A DNA stretch of 24,235 nucleotides from a virus. Below are positions 1 through 7,861 of this stretch, piece after piece; positions within the stretch are counted from its first letter, which is position 1, and each line of letters opens with the position of its first letter. The notes beneath the pieces are model-generated. The model was given only the letters and a program-made list of their open reading frames with translations. It was not told the origin of the DNA and searched no databases. The stretch spans positions 1-24,235 of the IMG/VR virus record IMGVR_UViG_3300045825_000093; one strand, 5' to 3'. A program made the position numbers and the translations under genes.

Positions 1-2
1 TA

Positions 3-77
3 ACTGATGAAGGTTTACTAGCTCCTTATGGCATCGGGGAGATAAATATCAAGGTGCAGTATCAAGTCCTAATCTAG
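3..77 (+). CDS. 3' end of an upstream tail or head-tail joining gene (partial)
   Basis: An open frame enters from before the window and ends at a TAG at 75-77. The 24 visible residues end in GIGEINIKVQYQVLI. This is too short to assign a family. Its place directly before the tail tube gene suits a lambda gpU/gpZ-type tail terminator or completion protein, but that is inferred from synteny only. The frame is the only one open across this stretch. Confidence 0.5.
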   Translation, partial: TDEGLLAPYGIGEINIKVQYQVLI

Positions 78-110
78 GTAACAAGGTAAATATCTAAAAA
101 CCTAGATTGG
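69..110 (+). promoter_or_regulatory. Inverted repeat (hairpin) between the upstream gene and the tail tube gene
   Basis: Bases 69-78 and 101-110 pair over 10 bp with one G-U wobble (core AATCTAGG / CCTAGATT), leaving a 22-base loop. The 5' arm covers the upstream stop codon. No T-run follows, so it does not look like a classic terminator. It may be an mRNA processing or stabilising hairpin ahead of the highly expressed tube gene. Confidence 0.4.
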
Positions 111-142
111 ATTCATAAATAATACTTAGGAGAATTAAGTAA

Positions 143-1573
143 ATGGCTTTAAATCTAATCCGTAACGCCCGAGTATTTGTTACTACAAACGTTAACGCAG
201 CTAATGGGGTATATGCAGGTCATGCTACTACTACTTCTGCAAATACCTTCGAAGTACAGGTACAACAAGGTTTCACCTTCAATCAGGGTACTGCTACACA
301 AAACATTACACTAAATGAAGCAGGCGCTACGCCCACACGTGGGCAACGCGCCTTCAACACAGCTTTAAACCCTGCAGACTTTAGCTTCCAAACTTATATG
401 CGCCCTGTAGTTACTGCAGGTATTGTAGATGCTTGCGAAAAAGTACTATGGAATGCTCTACTAAGCTCTTCAGTTATCCCTACGGCTATAGCAGCAGTAT
501 TTACTTCAGCTACTTACACAGTAGGTACAGGTAATATCGCAATTGTAGGTACTAGCATTACTGCAGGTCTTGCAATCGGCTCTTATGTTACCCTAACAGG
601 TTTCGCTGGGGCTAACATGGACTTCAATGGCGTAATTCAGCTAACTGCAGTTTCTACTACTACAGCCCTAACAGGTAACTATATTAACAAACCTGCTAGC
701 ACCTACGCAGCACCTACTGCTGCTAGTATTAAGATTTACGTAGGTGCAGGTTGGAGTGCTGGTGTTGGTACAGCTAATACCCCTAACTCTTGCTCAATTA
801 TCAGCTCAATAGGTACAGATGTACATGTACTCCAAAAGTTTGCCGTTATTATAGTTGCTGATACAGCAACCTACGTAATTAATAACTGTGGTCTAGACCA
901 AGCTACTGTAGATTTCGGTCTAGATGCTATCTCTAGTATCGCATGGACTGGTAAAGGTACTGCAATTGATACTACCCAAACTACTCCTACTCTAGCAGCT
1001 CTGGGTACTACTGTAGCTTCTGGTACAGTATCCATTCTTGGGTATACTGCCCCAGTACTAACTGCTAACTACTTACAAAATAAGCTATCTACCGTTACTT
1101 TGCAGTCTAATATCGGAGGTGTAGCAGGAACTTCATATACCTTAGCACTAACAGGCGGTTCAGTGCAGATTCAGAATAACCTGAACTACAAAACTCCTCA
1201 GAATCTAGGCGTAGTTAATACACCTATTGGGTATACTACAGGTGTTCGTGCAGTTAGTGGTAATATTACTGCGTATCTACGTACTGGTACAGCTGGTGAC
1301 GCTGGCTCTCTAATGAGTACTATCCTAGCCGCTTCTGCTACTGCTACAGATACTAAGTATCGTTTGCAAATCGAAATTGGTGGAGCTGCTAGTGGTACTC
1401 GTGTTGAGATTGAAACAGATGGTGCAATGCTTTCTGTTCCAACTATTAATACTGCTGATGTAGTAGCTACTCAGATTAACTTCGTAGCTCAAGGTACAGA
1501 CCAACTAGCCGCAACTACTGGTTACGATCTAACTAAGGGTAATGAACTAGTTGTCCGTTATTTGTCTATCTAA
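143..1573 (+). CDS. Major tail tube protein
   Basis: This 476-residue protein should form the stacked rings of the tail tube around the tape measure. What is seen: it lies just before the G/GT chaperones and the tape measure, the fixed place of the tube gene. Its N-terminal part has the pattern GFTFNQGTATQNITLNEAG followed by TPTRGQRAFNTALNPADFSF and a TYMRP motif, which I associate with tail tube proteins. The C-terminal third is beta-rich. It is about twice the length of lambda gpV (246 residues). That length is close to T5 pb6, whose monomer carries two tube domains. Residues about 110-205 (rich in T, A, G and V) could be an extra surface domain. The start has a clear ribosome site (AGGAG at 131-135). 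A strong hairpin follows the gene. Confidence 0.85.
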   Translation: MALNLIRNARVFVTTNVNAANGVYAGHATTTSANTFEVQVQQGFTFNQGTATQNITLNEAGATPTRGQRAFNTALNPADFSFQTYMRPVVTAGIVDACEKVLWNALLSSSVIPTAIAAVFTSATYTVGTGNIAIVGTSITAGLAIGSYVTLTGFAGANMDFNGVIQLTAVSTTTALTGNYINKPASTYAAPTAASIKIYVGAGWSAGVGTANTPNSCSIISSIGTDVHVLQKFAVIIVADTATYVINNCGLDQATVDFGLDAISSIAWTGKGTAIDTTQTTPTLAALGTTVASGTVSILGYTAPVLTANYLQNKLSTVTLQSNIGGVAGTSYTLALTGGSVQIQNNLNYKTPQNLGVVNTPIGYTTGVRAVSGNITAYLRTGTAGDAGSLMSTILAASATATDTKYRLQIEIGGAASGTRVEIETDGAMLSVPTINTADVVATQINFVAQGTDQLAATTGYDLTKGNELVVRYLSI

Positions 1574-1583
1574 ACTGTTTCAA

Positions 1584-1626
1584 AGGGACTAAGGGGGTTG
1601 CAACCCCCTTATCAACCCTCTTTTTC
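1584..1626 (+). terminator. Hairpin terminator or attenuator after the tail tube gene
   Basis: Bases 1591-1610 are a perfect 20-base palindrome (arm AAGGGGGTT). An outer GGG at 1585-1587 can pair with CCC at 1616-1618. A T-rich tract (CTTTTTCTTCT) follows from 1620. The U-tract starts about 10 bases after the inner palindrome but directly after the outer arm. This probably works as a leaky terminator that keeps tube mRNA above downstream mRNA. Confidence 0.7.
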
Positions 1627-1650
1627 TTCTAATATAATAAGGATAATATC

Positions 1651-2061
1651 ATGGCTGAAGTCGCAACCCTGAGTCTTAGCACTCTTTTAGTACCAAGCAA
1701 AGCAACTACTGTTGACTTTCCTGGTTACCCCGGTTTTGAAGTAGAACTATCATTTCTTTCACGTGAGGAACTAATTAAGATTCGTAAAAAAGCAACTACA
1801 ATTAGTTTTAAGAAGCGTCAACCAGTTGAAGAACTAAATGACGAGCTATTTTTGAGCTTGTATTGCCAAGCTACAATTAAGGGCTGGAAAGGCCTAAAAC
1901 TTGCTTATGTATCCCAACTTGCTCCTGTTGACCTAACAGGTAAGAACTTAGAAGATACTCTTGGGTTCTCTCAAGAAAATGCTTTATCACTAATGAAGAG
2001 TTCAGGTGACTTCGATAGTTTCGTAAGTGAAACTGTTGCAGACCTACAAAATTTTCAGTAA
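1651..2061 (+). CDS. Tail assembly chaperone, gpG-like
   Basis: This 136-residue protein is the short form of the tail assembly chaperone, which in lambda binds the tape measure protein and recruits tube subunits. It is assigned by position between tube and tape measure, by size (lambda G is 140 residues), and by the frameshift site at its 3' end that fuses it to the next open frame. Its middle carries acidic and basic stretches around an FLSLYCQATIKGWKG segment, which resembles tail chaperones of the G type. The start has AAGGA at 1639-1643. The same AT-rich leader (TAATAAGGATAAT) recurs before gpM at about 7414-7427. The last codons, AAT TTT CAG TAA, hold the slippery site. Confidence 0.8.
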   Translation: MAEVATLSLSTLLVPSKATTVDFPGYPGFEVELSFLSREELIKIRKKATTISFKKRQPVEELNDELFLSLYCQATIKGWKGLKLAYVSQLAPVDLTGKNLEDTLGFSQENALSLMKSSGDFDSFVSETVADLQNFQ

Positions 2062-2435
2062 GCCAGTGGCAGCTAGTTGAGAAGCAACTAGACTCATATT
2101 TTCAGAACTCAAGCGTAGCAATGACTAAAGAGCAGTACTTAGACATGTGTGAAGTTTTAGGTTCTGAACCTATAGAGGAAGAGATTCCTGTAGAGTTTAG
2201 CGACTTGCCTCTGGATATACAAGAAACCTACTGTATCTATGCTATGATGCAGGATATATGGGAACCAATGTCAGGCTCGTATATTGGTAAGAATTACTCG
2301 GGGCTTTCAGATATTTTAGATATTATGGAGGTCGATGATAAGCGCACTATGTTATTCTTAATTGAAGCAATAGATAGATTTAGGAAAAAATCAATAGCGG
2401 CGCAACGAGCTAACAATGAAACCCCGCCCGCATAA
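1651..2435 (+). CDS. Tail assembly chaperone fusion, gpGT-like, made by -1 frameshift
   Basis: The frame 2121-2435 (start TKEQYLDMCEVLG) lies in the -1 frame relative to the G-like gene and is open without a break from 2031. An in-frame heptamer A AAT TTT at 2049-2055 precedes the G stop at 2059. Slipping there continues as F-SVSQWQLVEKQLDSYF and on into the 2121 frame. The fusion is 135 + 126 = 261 residues, close to lambda gpGT (about 279). In lambda, G and GT are both needed in a fixed ratio, and the T part contacts the tube protein. The ATG at 2121 has no ribosome site, which supports frameshifting over independent initiation. The stop at 2433-2435 sits inside a terminator hairpin. Confidence 0.85.
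2049..2091 (+). promoter_or_regulatory. Programmed -1 ribosomal frameshift site
   Basis: Slippery heptamer A AAT TTT (X XXY YYZ, in the G frame) at 2049-2055. After a 6-base spacer comes a small GCC/GGC stem (2062-2070). Next is a perfect 7-bp hairpin, CTAGTTG (2073-2079) with CAACTAG (2085-2091) and a 5-base loop. These could stack as the stimulatory structure. The canonical heptamer phase and the open -1 frame are the main evidence; the role of the hairpins is inferred. Confidence 0.85.
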
Positions 2436-2451
2436 GGTGGGGTTTTATTTT
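2419..2451 (+). terminator. Rho-independent terminator after the chaperone genes
   Basis: A 10-bp stem (2419-2428 with 2436-2445, one G-U pair, core CCCC/GGGG) with a 7-base loop is followed by TTTTATTTT. The loop contains the GT stop codon. It stands directly before the tape measure gene and should reduce read-through into it. Confidence 0.8.
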
Positions 2452-2466
2452 AACTAAAGGAAAATA

Positions 2467-5400
2467 ATGTCTGATGATATAAAAATTGGCCTTAGTGTAG
2501 CTGATTCAGGTGGTTCCGTTAATAAACGTGCTGCTGAAGCTAAAGCACTACGTGAAGAACTAGATAAGGTTACTGCTTCTGCTAATGCTGCTAGTGCTGC
2601 ATTAAAGCAAGCAGCCTCGGCTCAATCAGCGGGGAGTACCTATGCTATGGGAGGTTCTCGTACTAGCCAAAAAGCACCTAGTATAGTAAATACTGATTCT
2701 GAAGGCGAAGAAACAGGATATCGTAGAGCTAGAGGAGTAGCTCAAGCAACAGGTGCAGGTGCTCGTGATTTTGCTAGAGAATCCCAAGGACTGGGCGGAC
2801 TAGTCCATCTGTATGCTACATTTGCAGCTAATATATTTGCGGTTGGCGCAGCTTACGAAATGCTTGATAAAACTTTTTCCGTATCTCGTATGGAAAAAGC
2901 TACAGATATGCTATCTGGTAAGTTCGGGGTTAACCTAAAACAAGTATCTAATAACCTAGTAGAAGCAACAGGCCATGCTATTAGTTTTCAAGAGGCTATC
3001 CAGTTTACCAATATGGGTACCGCTGCTGGACTAACGGGTAAGCAAATTGAAAACCTAACCGTTATTGCCAAGGGTGCCGCAAATGCTCTTGGTCGTGATA
3101 TGAGTGACTCTGTTAGACGTATTGTTCAAGGTACAGCTAAGCAAGAGCAGGAGATTCTAGACGAATTAGGCATCTTTGTTAAGGCTAAGGATGCTTATGC
3201 TGCGTATGCTAAAAAGATAGGTACTACAGCTAATGAGTTATCCGCTACTGAAAAAGTAAAAGCGTATGCGGAAGCTGTAGCATTATCAGGCGAGAAGTGG
3301 AAAGAGTTTGCAGCAATCGAAGACCCATTCTCGAAGTTTCTATCCGCCTCAAAAGAGGCGGGTATTGCCATACTTAAAAACATAGCAGAACCTATTAGTA
3401 AAGTACTTGGAGTTTTAGCAGATAGTAAGGGCGCTATTGAAGCTTTAATGGTTTTAGTAGTAGCTAAGCTAGCTGGAATGGCTGTGCCACACTTGGGAGA
3501 TAAGTTAAAAAAGGCCTTTGCTGTAGACCCCACTGAAATTGCTTCATTTAATGAGTCTAAGGAAGTTAACCTTAAGAATATTGATAGGGATATTCATACT
3601 CAAAAAAAGACTCTTAATACTGCTGAAGCTAGTTATGATAAGATTGGGTCACTACAGGATAACATATCTATAAATGGGTTTAATGCTAAACGGCTCTCTG
3701 CGCGCCTTAATGCTGATGTAGGGGATATAGCTAGAATAGAGGGTACTGATAGTGTCAAAATTAAAGATGCCATACAAAAATCCATAGTTACTTCTATAAA
3801 AACAGAAGATCAGCTAAATGACGCTATTAATAACAAACTTATTAATAAAACCTCCATTCTTGGTAAAATAGAGGTTAATGGTACTACAGTTAATAGACTA
3901 ACTAAGGAAACTCTAGCGTATGCTGAGGCTACTAATAAGGCTTACCAATCCCAAGTACTTGAGCAAGAGAAATTGAAAGCATTAGAGGGTCATAGAATGT
4001 CTATATCTGAAGAAACGCATAAGCGTTCAGATATAAATAACCCCTCTAGAGCCTTTAATAAAGACTTAGTTACAGAGAAAGTTAACCTAATTAACCAAGA
4101 CCTAGGCTCTTCAGGTATTGGAACATGGGAAAAACTAGGTAATACTTTTAGAAACTTAGGTGGAATAGTATCAGAGGCCAAAGGTAACTTTACTAGTTTG
4201 GGGGGCATAGCCTTAAAAACTGGGGCAATTATCCAGATGGTAGGTGTGGCAAGTAGTTTAGCTATAAGAGGCTTACTAGCAGTATTAGGTCCACTAATGC
4301 TAGCTTGGACAGCTTGGGAACTAGTAGGGGCTCGGATAGCTGAATCTTTAGGGTTCTTTGGTAAGGAAGCCTCTGTAGCCTCAGATAGTGCTAAAATACT
4401 AAAAGAGGATGCGGATATACTTACGTCAGCCACTTTAGCCCTTAATAAGGCTGAAGAAGACGCTACTATGACTAAGAAGGGGCTAGCTAAATACTCCGAG
4501 GCGTATGCTTCTGCACTAAATCAGCAAGTAGATGCTACTAGAATGGCTATAAATAAGTCCATCGAGGAAGAGGCCTCCTTTAAAAATAGGGGCATAGTAT
4601 ACTCTATATGGCGAGCAGCCGTGGCCCAGCTAACCCTAGTATTCAATAAATTGGGCGAAGCTATTAGTTTTGTAGGAGAAGTCGTATCCTCTAAGTTCTC
4701 TAACATAGGCGAGGGTATTAGTACTGCACTATTTAGAGCTAATATTATAATAGATAATAGCCTTCATAAGTTAGGAAGACTAGGAGATATCATCCTTAGT
4801 ATACTTAATGGTGTTCGAGACCTAGGCTCTTTAAGCTCGGACGCCCCTGTTGATAAGAAGGAGGGTAACCTAGATAAAGCTCGTAGACTCATAGGAGTTA
4901 CAGACTCAGGTGAATCTCAGGCTAAAATACTATCTAACGAAATAGCTAGCTTACAGGCTATTATAGATGCTAAAGACTCCACAAAAGGTTTAAAAGCCTA
5001 CGCGGAGTCCGCGAAGCTGAGTGTACAGAGCAACCTAGCGCTTGTACGCAAGGAGATGGATGCTGCCGCAAAGGGAATAACCTTATCTACCTCTACTGAT
5101 ATTCTAAAGTTAGCTCAAGTAGGACACACTACTGCTTTAGCGGTACTAGAGAAGGGGAAGAAAGAATCCGCTGATCTAGCAAGAATAAGGGAGAAGGATT
5201 CACAAGACCCTACAGAAGCTAACTCTAAAGAGTTAGCTATGCGTGAAAAGCTAGCTAAAGGGTTCGAGAGTCTATACCACTTAAGGGTGTCTAACGAAGA
5301 AAAACTACAAGGGTACGCTAGTAGTAATTTAATATCTCAAGAGTTCTCTAAAAAGGCTAAGGTAATAGAGGCGCAGTTTGCTAAGGAGGCTTTAACAGCA

Positions 5401-7362
5401 AAAGGAGACGAACTAGAACTAGCTAAATTACTTAGGGTAGAAAAGCTATCTGAGCTAAAAATACAACAAGCAATTATAGAAGCTACCCAGCAGTCAAAGA
5501 AAGCAGCAATGGATGCCGCAGAGGGTATCCGTAACAAAAAGCTTGCAGTTAGCTCCTCTGGGTTAGATATAGCCTTAGGAAATACTACACAGATTGAGCA
5601 TACTAAACTAGTAAATGAGGAGAAACGTCTAGAACTAACTAGAAAGAGAGCAACAGCAGAGGCTCTAGTGGTATCTTTTAGTAAGTCTGGTATACTGAGT
5701 ACAGAAGCGTCTAATAAGCTACTAGAAGCGGATCTAGCCCTTAATATCTTTGACTTAGAAGTACAGAAGGCTGAGGTCCTACGAGACCAAGTATCTACAC
5801 GTAATAAGCTCACTAACCAAGCTTTCCTATACTCTGAGTATATGAAAAAGGCTATTGAAGAAGGTGCTACACTTGCTGACTTCACCTCTTCAGAAGTCAA
5901 GGGTGAAGAACTAGTTCTTCAAAAGATGAATCAGCAGTTAGTAACACTGAATACTCTATCTGGAACTGAAAAAGTGTCATTTGCCGAAAAACTTAAGTTA
6001 GAGACTGATCTAGCACTTAAAGATGCTCAGAAACTAGAACGTAAGCGTGTATTACGTAATCTAGAGCAGGAAATAGATAAAATCGGTACTACTAAGCTAA
6101 CTAAAGATCGAGTAATGCCCGTACTAGCAGACGAATCATTCGCCAGATTTGAAGACTTCCGCAATAAAATGCGAGGCGTCATAACAGGCACCTTTGATGC
6201 AGTTTACAAAGGTATGGATGGTGTGATTGACTCTCTAACTACTAAACTAATGAAGCGTCAACGTATTGACGGAAGAGCCTTAATACGCGATTTCGGCAAT
6301 GCAATGGCCGAAGAGTTTAGGCAAATGGCTGCGGATCGTATGAAGTTATCTCTTCGTACTATGATTACTAACTCTCTAGGAGGTCCTGCAGCTGATAAAG
6401 CTAGGGAAGATAAGCGAGCTGAGGATATAAAGCTTGGAGGTCTTGATCTTAAGAGTATTATAGCAAAAACTGCAGGAGATACCTCCGCTAAAGCCAAGGA
6501 GGGGGCTCTAGGTACAGAGGCTACTACAGATGCGGGTAAAAAGGCTATAGAGGCTGCACGTAAGGGAACAGCTGATGCAGTTAATAGCCTAACAGACGCC
6601 CAGTTAAGTGTATCACTACTAGATAGGATTGCTAAGGCTACAGAAACTACAGCTTCTAGAACTTTAGACCCATCAATTCCTAAGCCAGCAGCCGTACAAG
6701 CAGTTGATAATGCTAGTGCCGTCCAAGTTAATAAAGCAATAGGTCAAGTATCTAAGGATGCTGCAATAGCACCTGGAGTGCTGCCTAGTACTGTAGGAAC
6801 TGGATGGATGGATGCAGGTTCTACTAAGAATAGTATAGGTAACGCAGGTATTGGTGCACTATCAGGACTTTTAATGAGTAAACTAATGGGCGGTAATAAT
6901 AAACTTGCTCCTTGGATTTCTGCTATAGGAGGAGGGCTTCTAGGGGGTTTAGGGAACCAACAAGGCGGTATAATGGGAGTCATAGGAAAGCTATTTGGAT
7001 TTGAGAATGGTGGGATTATGTCTTCGATGGGCTCTCTACCTCTGAATAAGTATGCTAATGGAGGTATAGCCGCAACACCACAATTAGCCTTATTTGGGGA
7101 GGGTAGAATGAATGAAGCATTTGTTCCATTACCTGATGGTCGTAGCATTCCTGTTAGTATGAAGAGCCCAATAGGTGCAGGTAATAATGTATCTAATCAG
7201 GCGAACCAAGTAACAGTTCATGTTAATCCTACTACAGGAACTTCTAGTACTAATGCTTCCGGTAATGACCCAACTATGATGCAACAGCTGGGCGCAAGTA
7301 TAGGTGCAAAAATTCGTGAAGAATTGATGTTCCAAAAACGTCCTGGTGGACTTCTCTACTAG
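2467..7362 (+). CDS. Tape measure protein, gpH-like
   Basis: This 1631-residue protein sets tail length and is expected to fill the tube lumen and enter the host envelope during DNA delivery. Visible features: an Ala/Lys-rich N-terminus; a hydrophobic helix at about 108-133; a second long hydrophobic block at about 578-626 (typical membrane-active segments of tape measures); long charged helical, coiled-coil-like stretches from about 700 to 1330; and a Gly-rich, then NGG-repeat C-terminus (FENGG, KYANGG, LFGEGRMNEAFVPLPDG) that I recognise from many tape measures. With the usual 0.15 nm per residue the tail would be about 245 nm, if the protein is not processed. The start has AAAGG at 2456-2460. 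No peptidase or lysozyme motif was seen inside it. Antisense open frames here are shadows. Confidence 0.95.
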   Translation: MSDDIKIGLSVADSGGSVNKRAAEAKALREELDKVTASANAASAALKQAASAQSAGSTYAMGGSRTSQKAPSIVNTDSEGEETGYRRARGVAQATGAGARDFARESQGLGGLVHLYATFAANIFAVGAAYEMLDKTFSVSRMEKATDMLSGKFGVNLKQVSNNLVEATGHAISFQEAIQFTNMGTAAGLTGKQIENLTVIAKGAANALGRDMSDSVRRIVQGTAKQEQEILDELGIFVKAKDAYAAYAKKIGTTANELSATEKVKAYAEAVALSGEKWKEFAAIEDPFSKFLSASKEAGIAILKNIAEPISKVLGVLADSKGAIEALMVLVVAKLAGMAVPHLGDKLKKAFAVDPTEIASFNESKEVNLKNIDRDIHTQKKTLNTAEASYDKIGSLQDNISINGFNAKRLSARLNADVGDIARIEGTDSVKIKDAIQKSIVTSIKTEDQLNDAINNKLINKTSILGKIEVNGTTVNRLTKETLAYAEATNKAYQSQVLEQEKLKALEGHRMSISEETHKRSDINNPSRAFNKDLVTEKVNLINQDLGSSGIGTWEKLGNTFRNLGGIVSEAKGNFTSLGGIALKTGAIIQMVGVASSLAIRGLLAVLGPLMLAWTAWELVGARIAESLGFFGKEASVASDSAKILKEDADILTSATLALNKAEEDATMTKKGLAKYSEAYASALNQQVDATRMAINKSIEEEASFKNRGIVYSIWRAAVAQLTLVFNKLGEAISFVGEVVSSKFSNIGEGISTALFRANIIIDNSLHKLGRLGDIILSILNGVRDLGSLSSDAPVDKKEGNLDKARRLIGVTDSGESQAKILSNEIASLQAIIDAKDSTKGLKAYAESAKLSVQSNLALVRKEMDAAAKGITLSTSTDILKLAQVGHTTALAVLEKGKKESADLARIREKDSQDPTEANSKELAMREKLAKGFESLYHLRVSNEEKLQGYASSNLISQEFSKKAKVIEAQFAKEALTAKGDELELAKLLRVEKLSELKIQQAIIEATQQSKKAAMDAAEGIRNKKLAVSSSGLDIALGNTTQIEHTKLVNEEKRLELTRKRATAEALVVSFSKSGILSTEASNKLLEADLALNIFDLEVQKAEVLRDQVSTRNKLTNQAFLYSEYMKKAIEEGATLADFTSSEVKGEELVLQKMNQQLVTLNTLSGTEKVSFAEKLKLETDLALKDAQKLERKRVLRNLEQEIDKIGTTKLTKDRVMPVLADESFARFEDFRNKMRGVITGTFDAVYKGMDGVIDSLTTKLMKRQRIDGRALIRDFGNAMAEEFRQMAADRMKLSLRTMITNSLGGPAADKAREDKRAEDIKLGGLDLKSIIAKTAGDTSAKAKEGALGTEATTDAGKKAIEAARKGTADAVNSLTDAQLSVSLLDRIAKATETTASRTLDPSIPKPAAVQAVDNASAVQVNKAIGQVSKDAAIAPGVLPSTVGTGWMDAGSTKNSIGNAGIGALSGLLMSKLMGGNNKLAPWISAIGGGLLGGLGNQQGGIMGVIGKLFGFENGGIMSSMGSLPLNKYANGGIAATPQLALFGEGRMNEAFVPLPDGRSIPVSMKSPIGAGNNVSNQANQVTVHVNPTTGTSSTNASGNDPTMMQQLGASIGAKIREELMFQKRPGGLLY

Positions 7363-7373
7363 GTTGTAGTATC

Positions 7374-7397
7374 GAGTAGCTCGGCAACGGGCTACTC
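7374..7397 (+). promoter_or_regulatory. Hairpin with GNRA tetraloop after the tape measure gene
   Basis: A 10-bp stem (7374-7383 with 7388-7397, one T-G pair) closes on a GCAA loop at 7384-7387. No T-run follows, so a processing or 3'-end protecting hairpin is more likely than an intrinsic terminator. It lies 12 bases after the tape measure stop. Confidence 0.6.
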
Positions 7398-7431
7398 CTT
7401 AGTACACTAACAATAATAAAGGATAATAAAT

Positions 7432-7794
7432 ATGGCCGCAGTATTTACATGGGTTCCCTCACTAAACTTCCGTAAACAAGTGAAAGCTCGTAATATTATA
7501 GCACAGTTCGGGGAAGGATACGCTCAGCGTACTGCCGAAGGAATTAATACACAAACTAATTCATGGTCCCTTAGTTTTGTAAATCAACCAATTGACATAG
7601 CCAATGCAATTGAGGACTTTCTTAGTACAGCTGGAACTGGTATTGCTACAAATGCGGGTAATGTGTACTTCTTATGGACACCCCCTAATAGTAGCGTACA
7701 GTACAAGGTTATATGTGATACATGGGATATTGAGGATACTTCTCATATATCCCGTACAATAACTACTACGTTTAATAGGGTATTTGACCTATAA
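7432..7794 (+). CDS. M: Minor tail protein M
   Basis: This 120-residue protein matches the lambda gpM family (Phage_min_tail) in size (lambda M is 109), order and motifs: FGEGYAQRTAEGIN near residue 27, a central YFLWTPPNSSVQYKV, and a C-terminal ITTTFNRVF. Lambda gpM acts in assembly of the tail tip baseplate between tape measure and L. It has a good ribosome site (AAAGGA, 7418-7423) in the same AT-rich leader as the chaperone gene. It ends shortly before a strong promoter, so it is the last gene of the upstream unit. Confidence 0.9.
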   Translation: MAAVFTWVPSLNFRKQVKARNIIAQFGEGYAQRTAEGINTQTNSWSLSFVNQPIDIANAIEDFLSTAGTGIATNAGNVYFLWTPPNSSVQYKVICDTWDIEDTSHISRTITTTFNRVFDL

Positions 7795-7804
7795 AATTTT
7801 ATAC

Positions 7805-7833
7805 TTGACTTTTTCTTTTGAGCTTGCTATACT
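7805..7833 (+). promoter_or_regulatory. Sigma-70-type promoter ahead of the tail tip operon
   Basis: TTGACT (7805-7810), a 17-base spacer, then TATACT (7828-7833), with a TG one base upstream of the -10 (extended -10, TGCTATACT). It lies in the only intergenic gap of this region, 28 bases before the L start. Five of six bases match consensus in each box, with ideal spacing. Confidence 0.8.
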
Positions 7834-7861
7834 AGTTCAAATAATCTATTGGTAGTAATAT

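Noticed and set aside
2121-2123. ATG at 2121 as an independent gene start
   Set aside because: No ribosome site precedes it, the frame is open upstream to 2031, and an in-phase slippery site explains its translation as the T part of GT.
3195-7335. Several open frames on the - strand inside the tape measure gene, up to 187 residues
   Set aside because: They lie antisense to a clear long gene, have low-complexity Ser/Ala/Leu-rich products and no ribosome sites; they reflect the codon use of the + strand gene.
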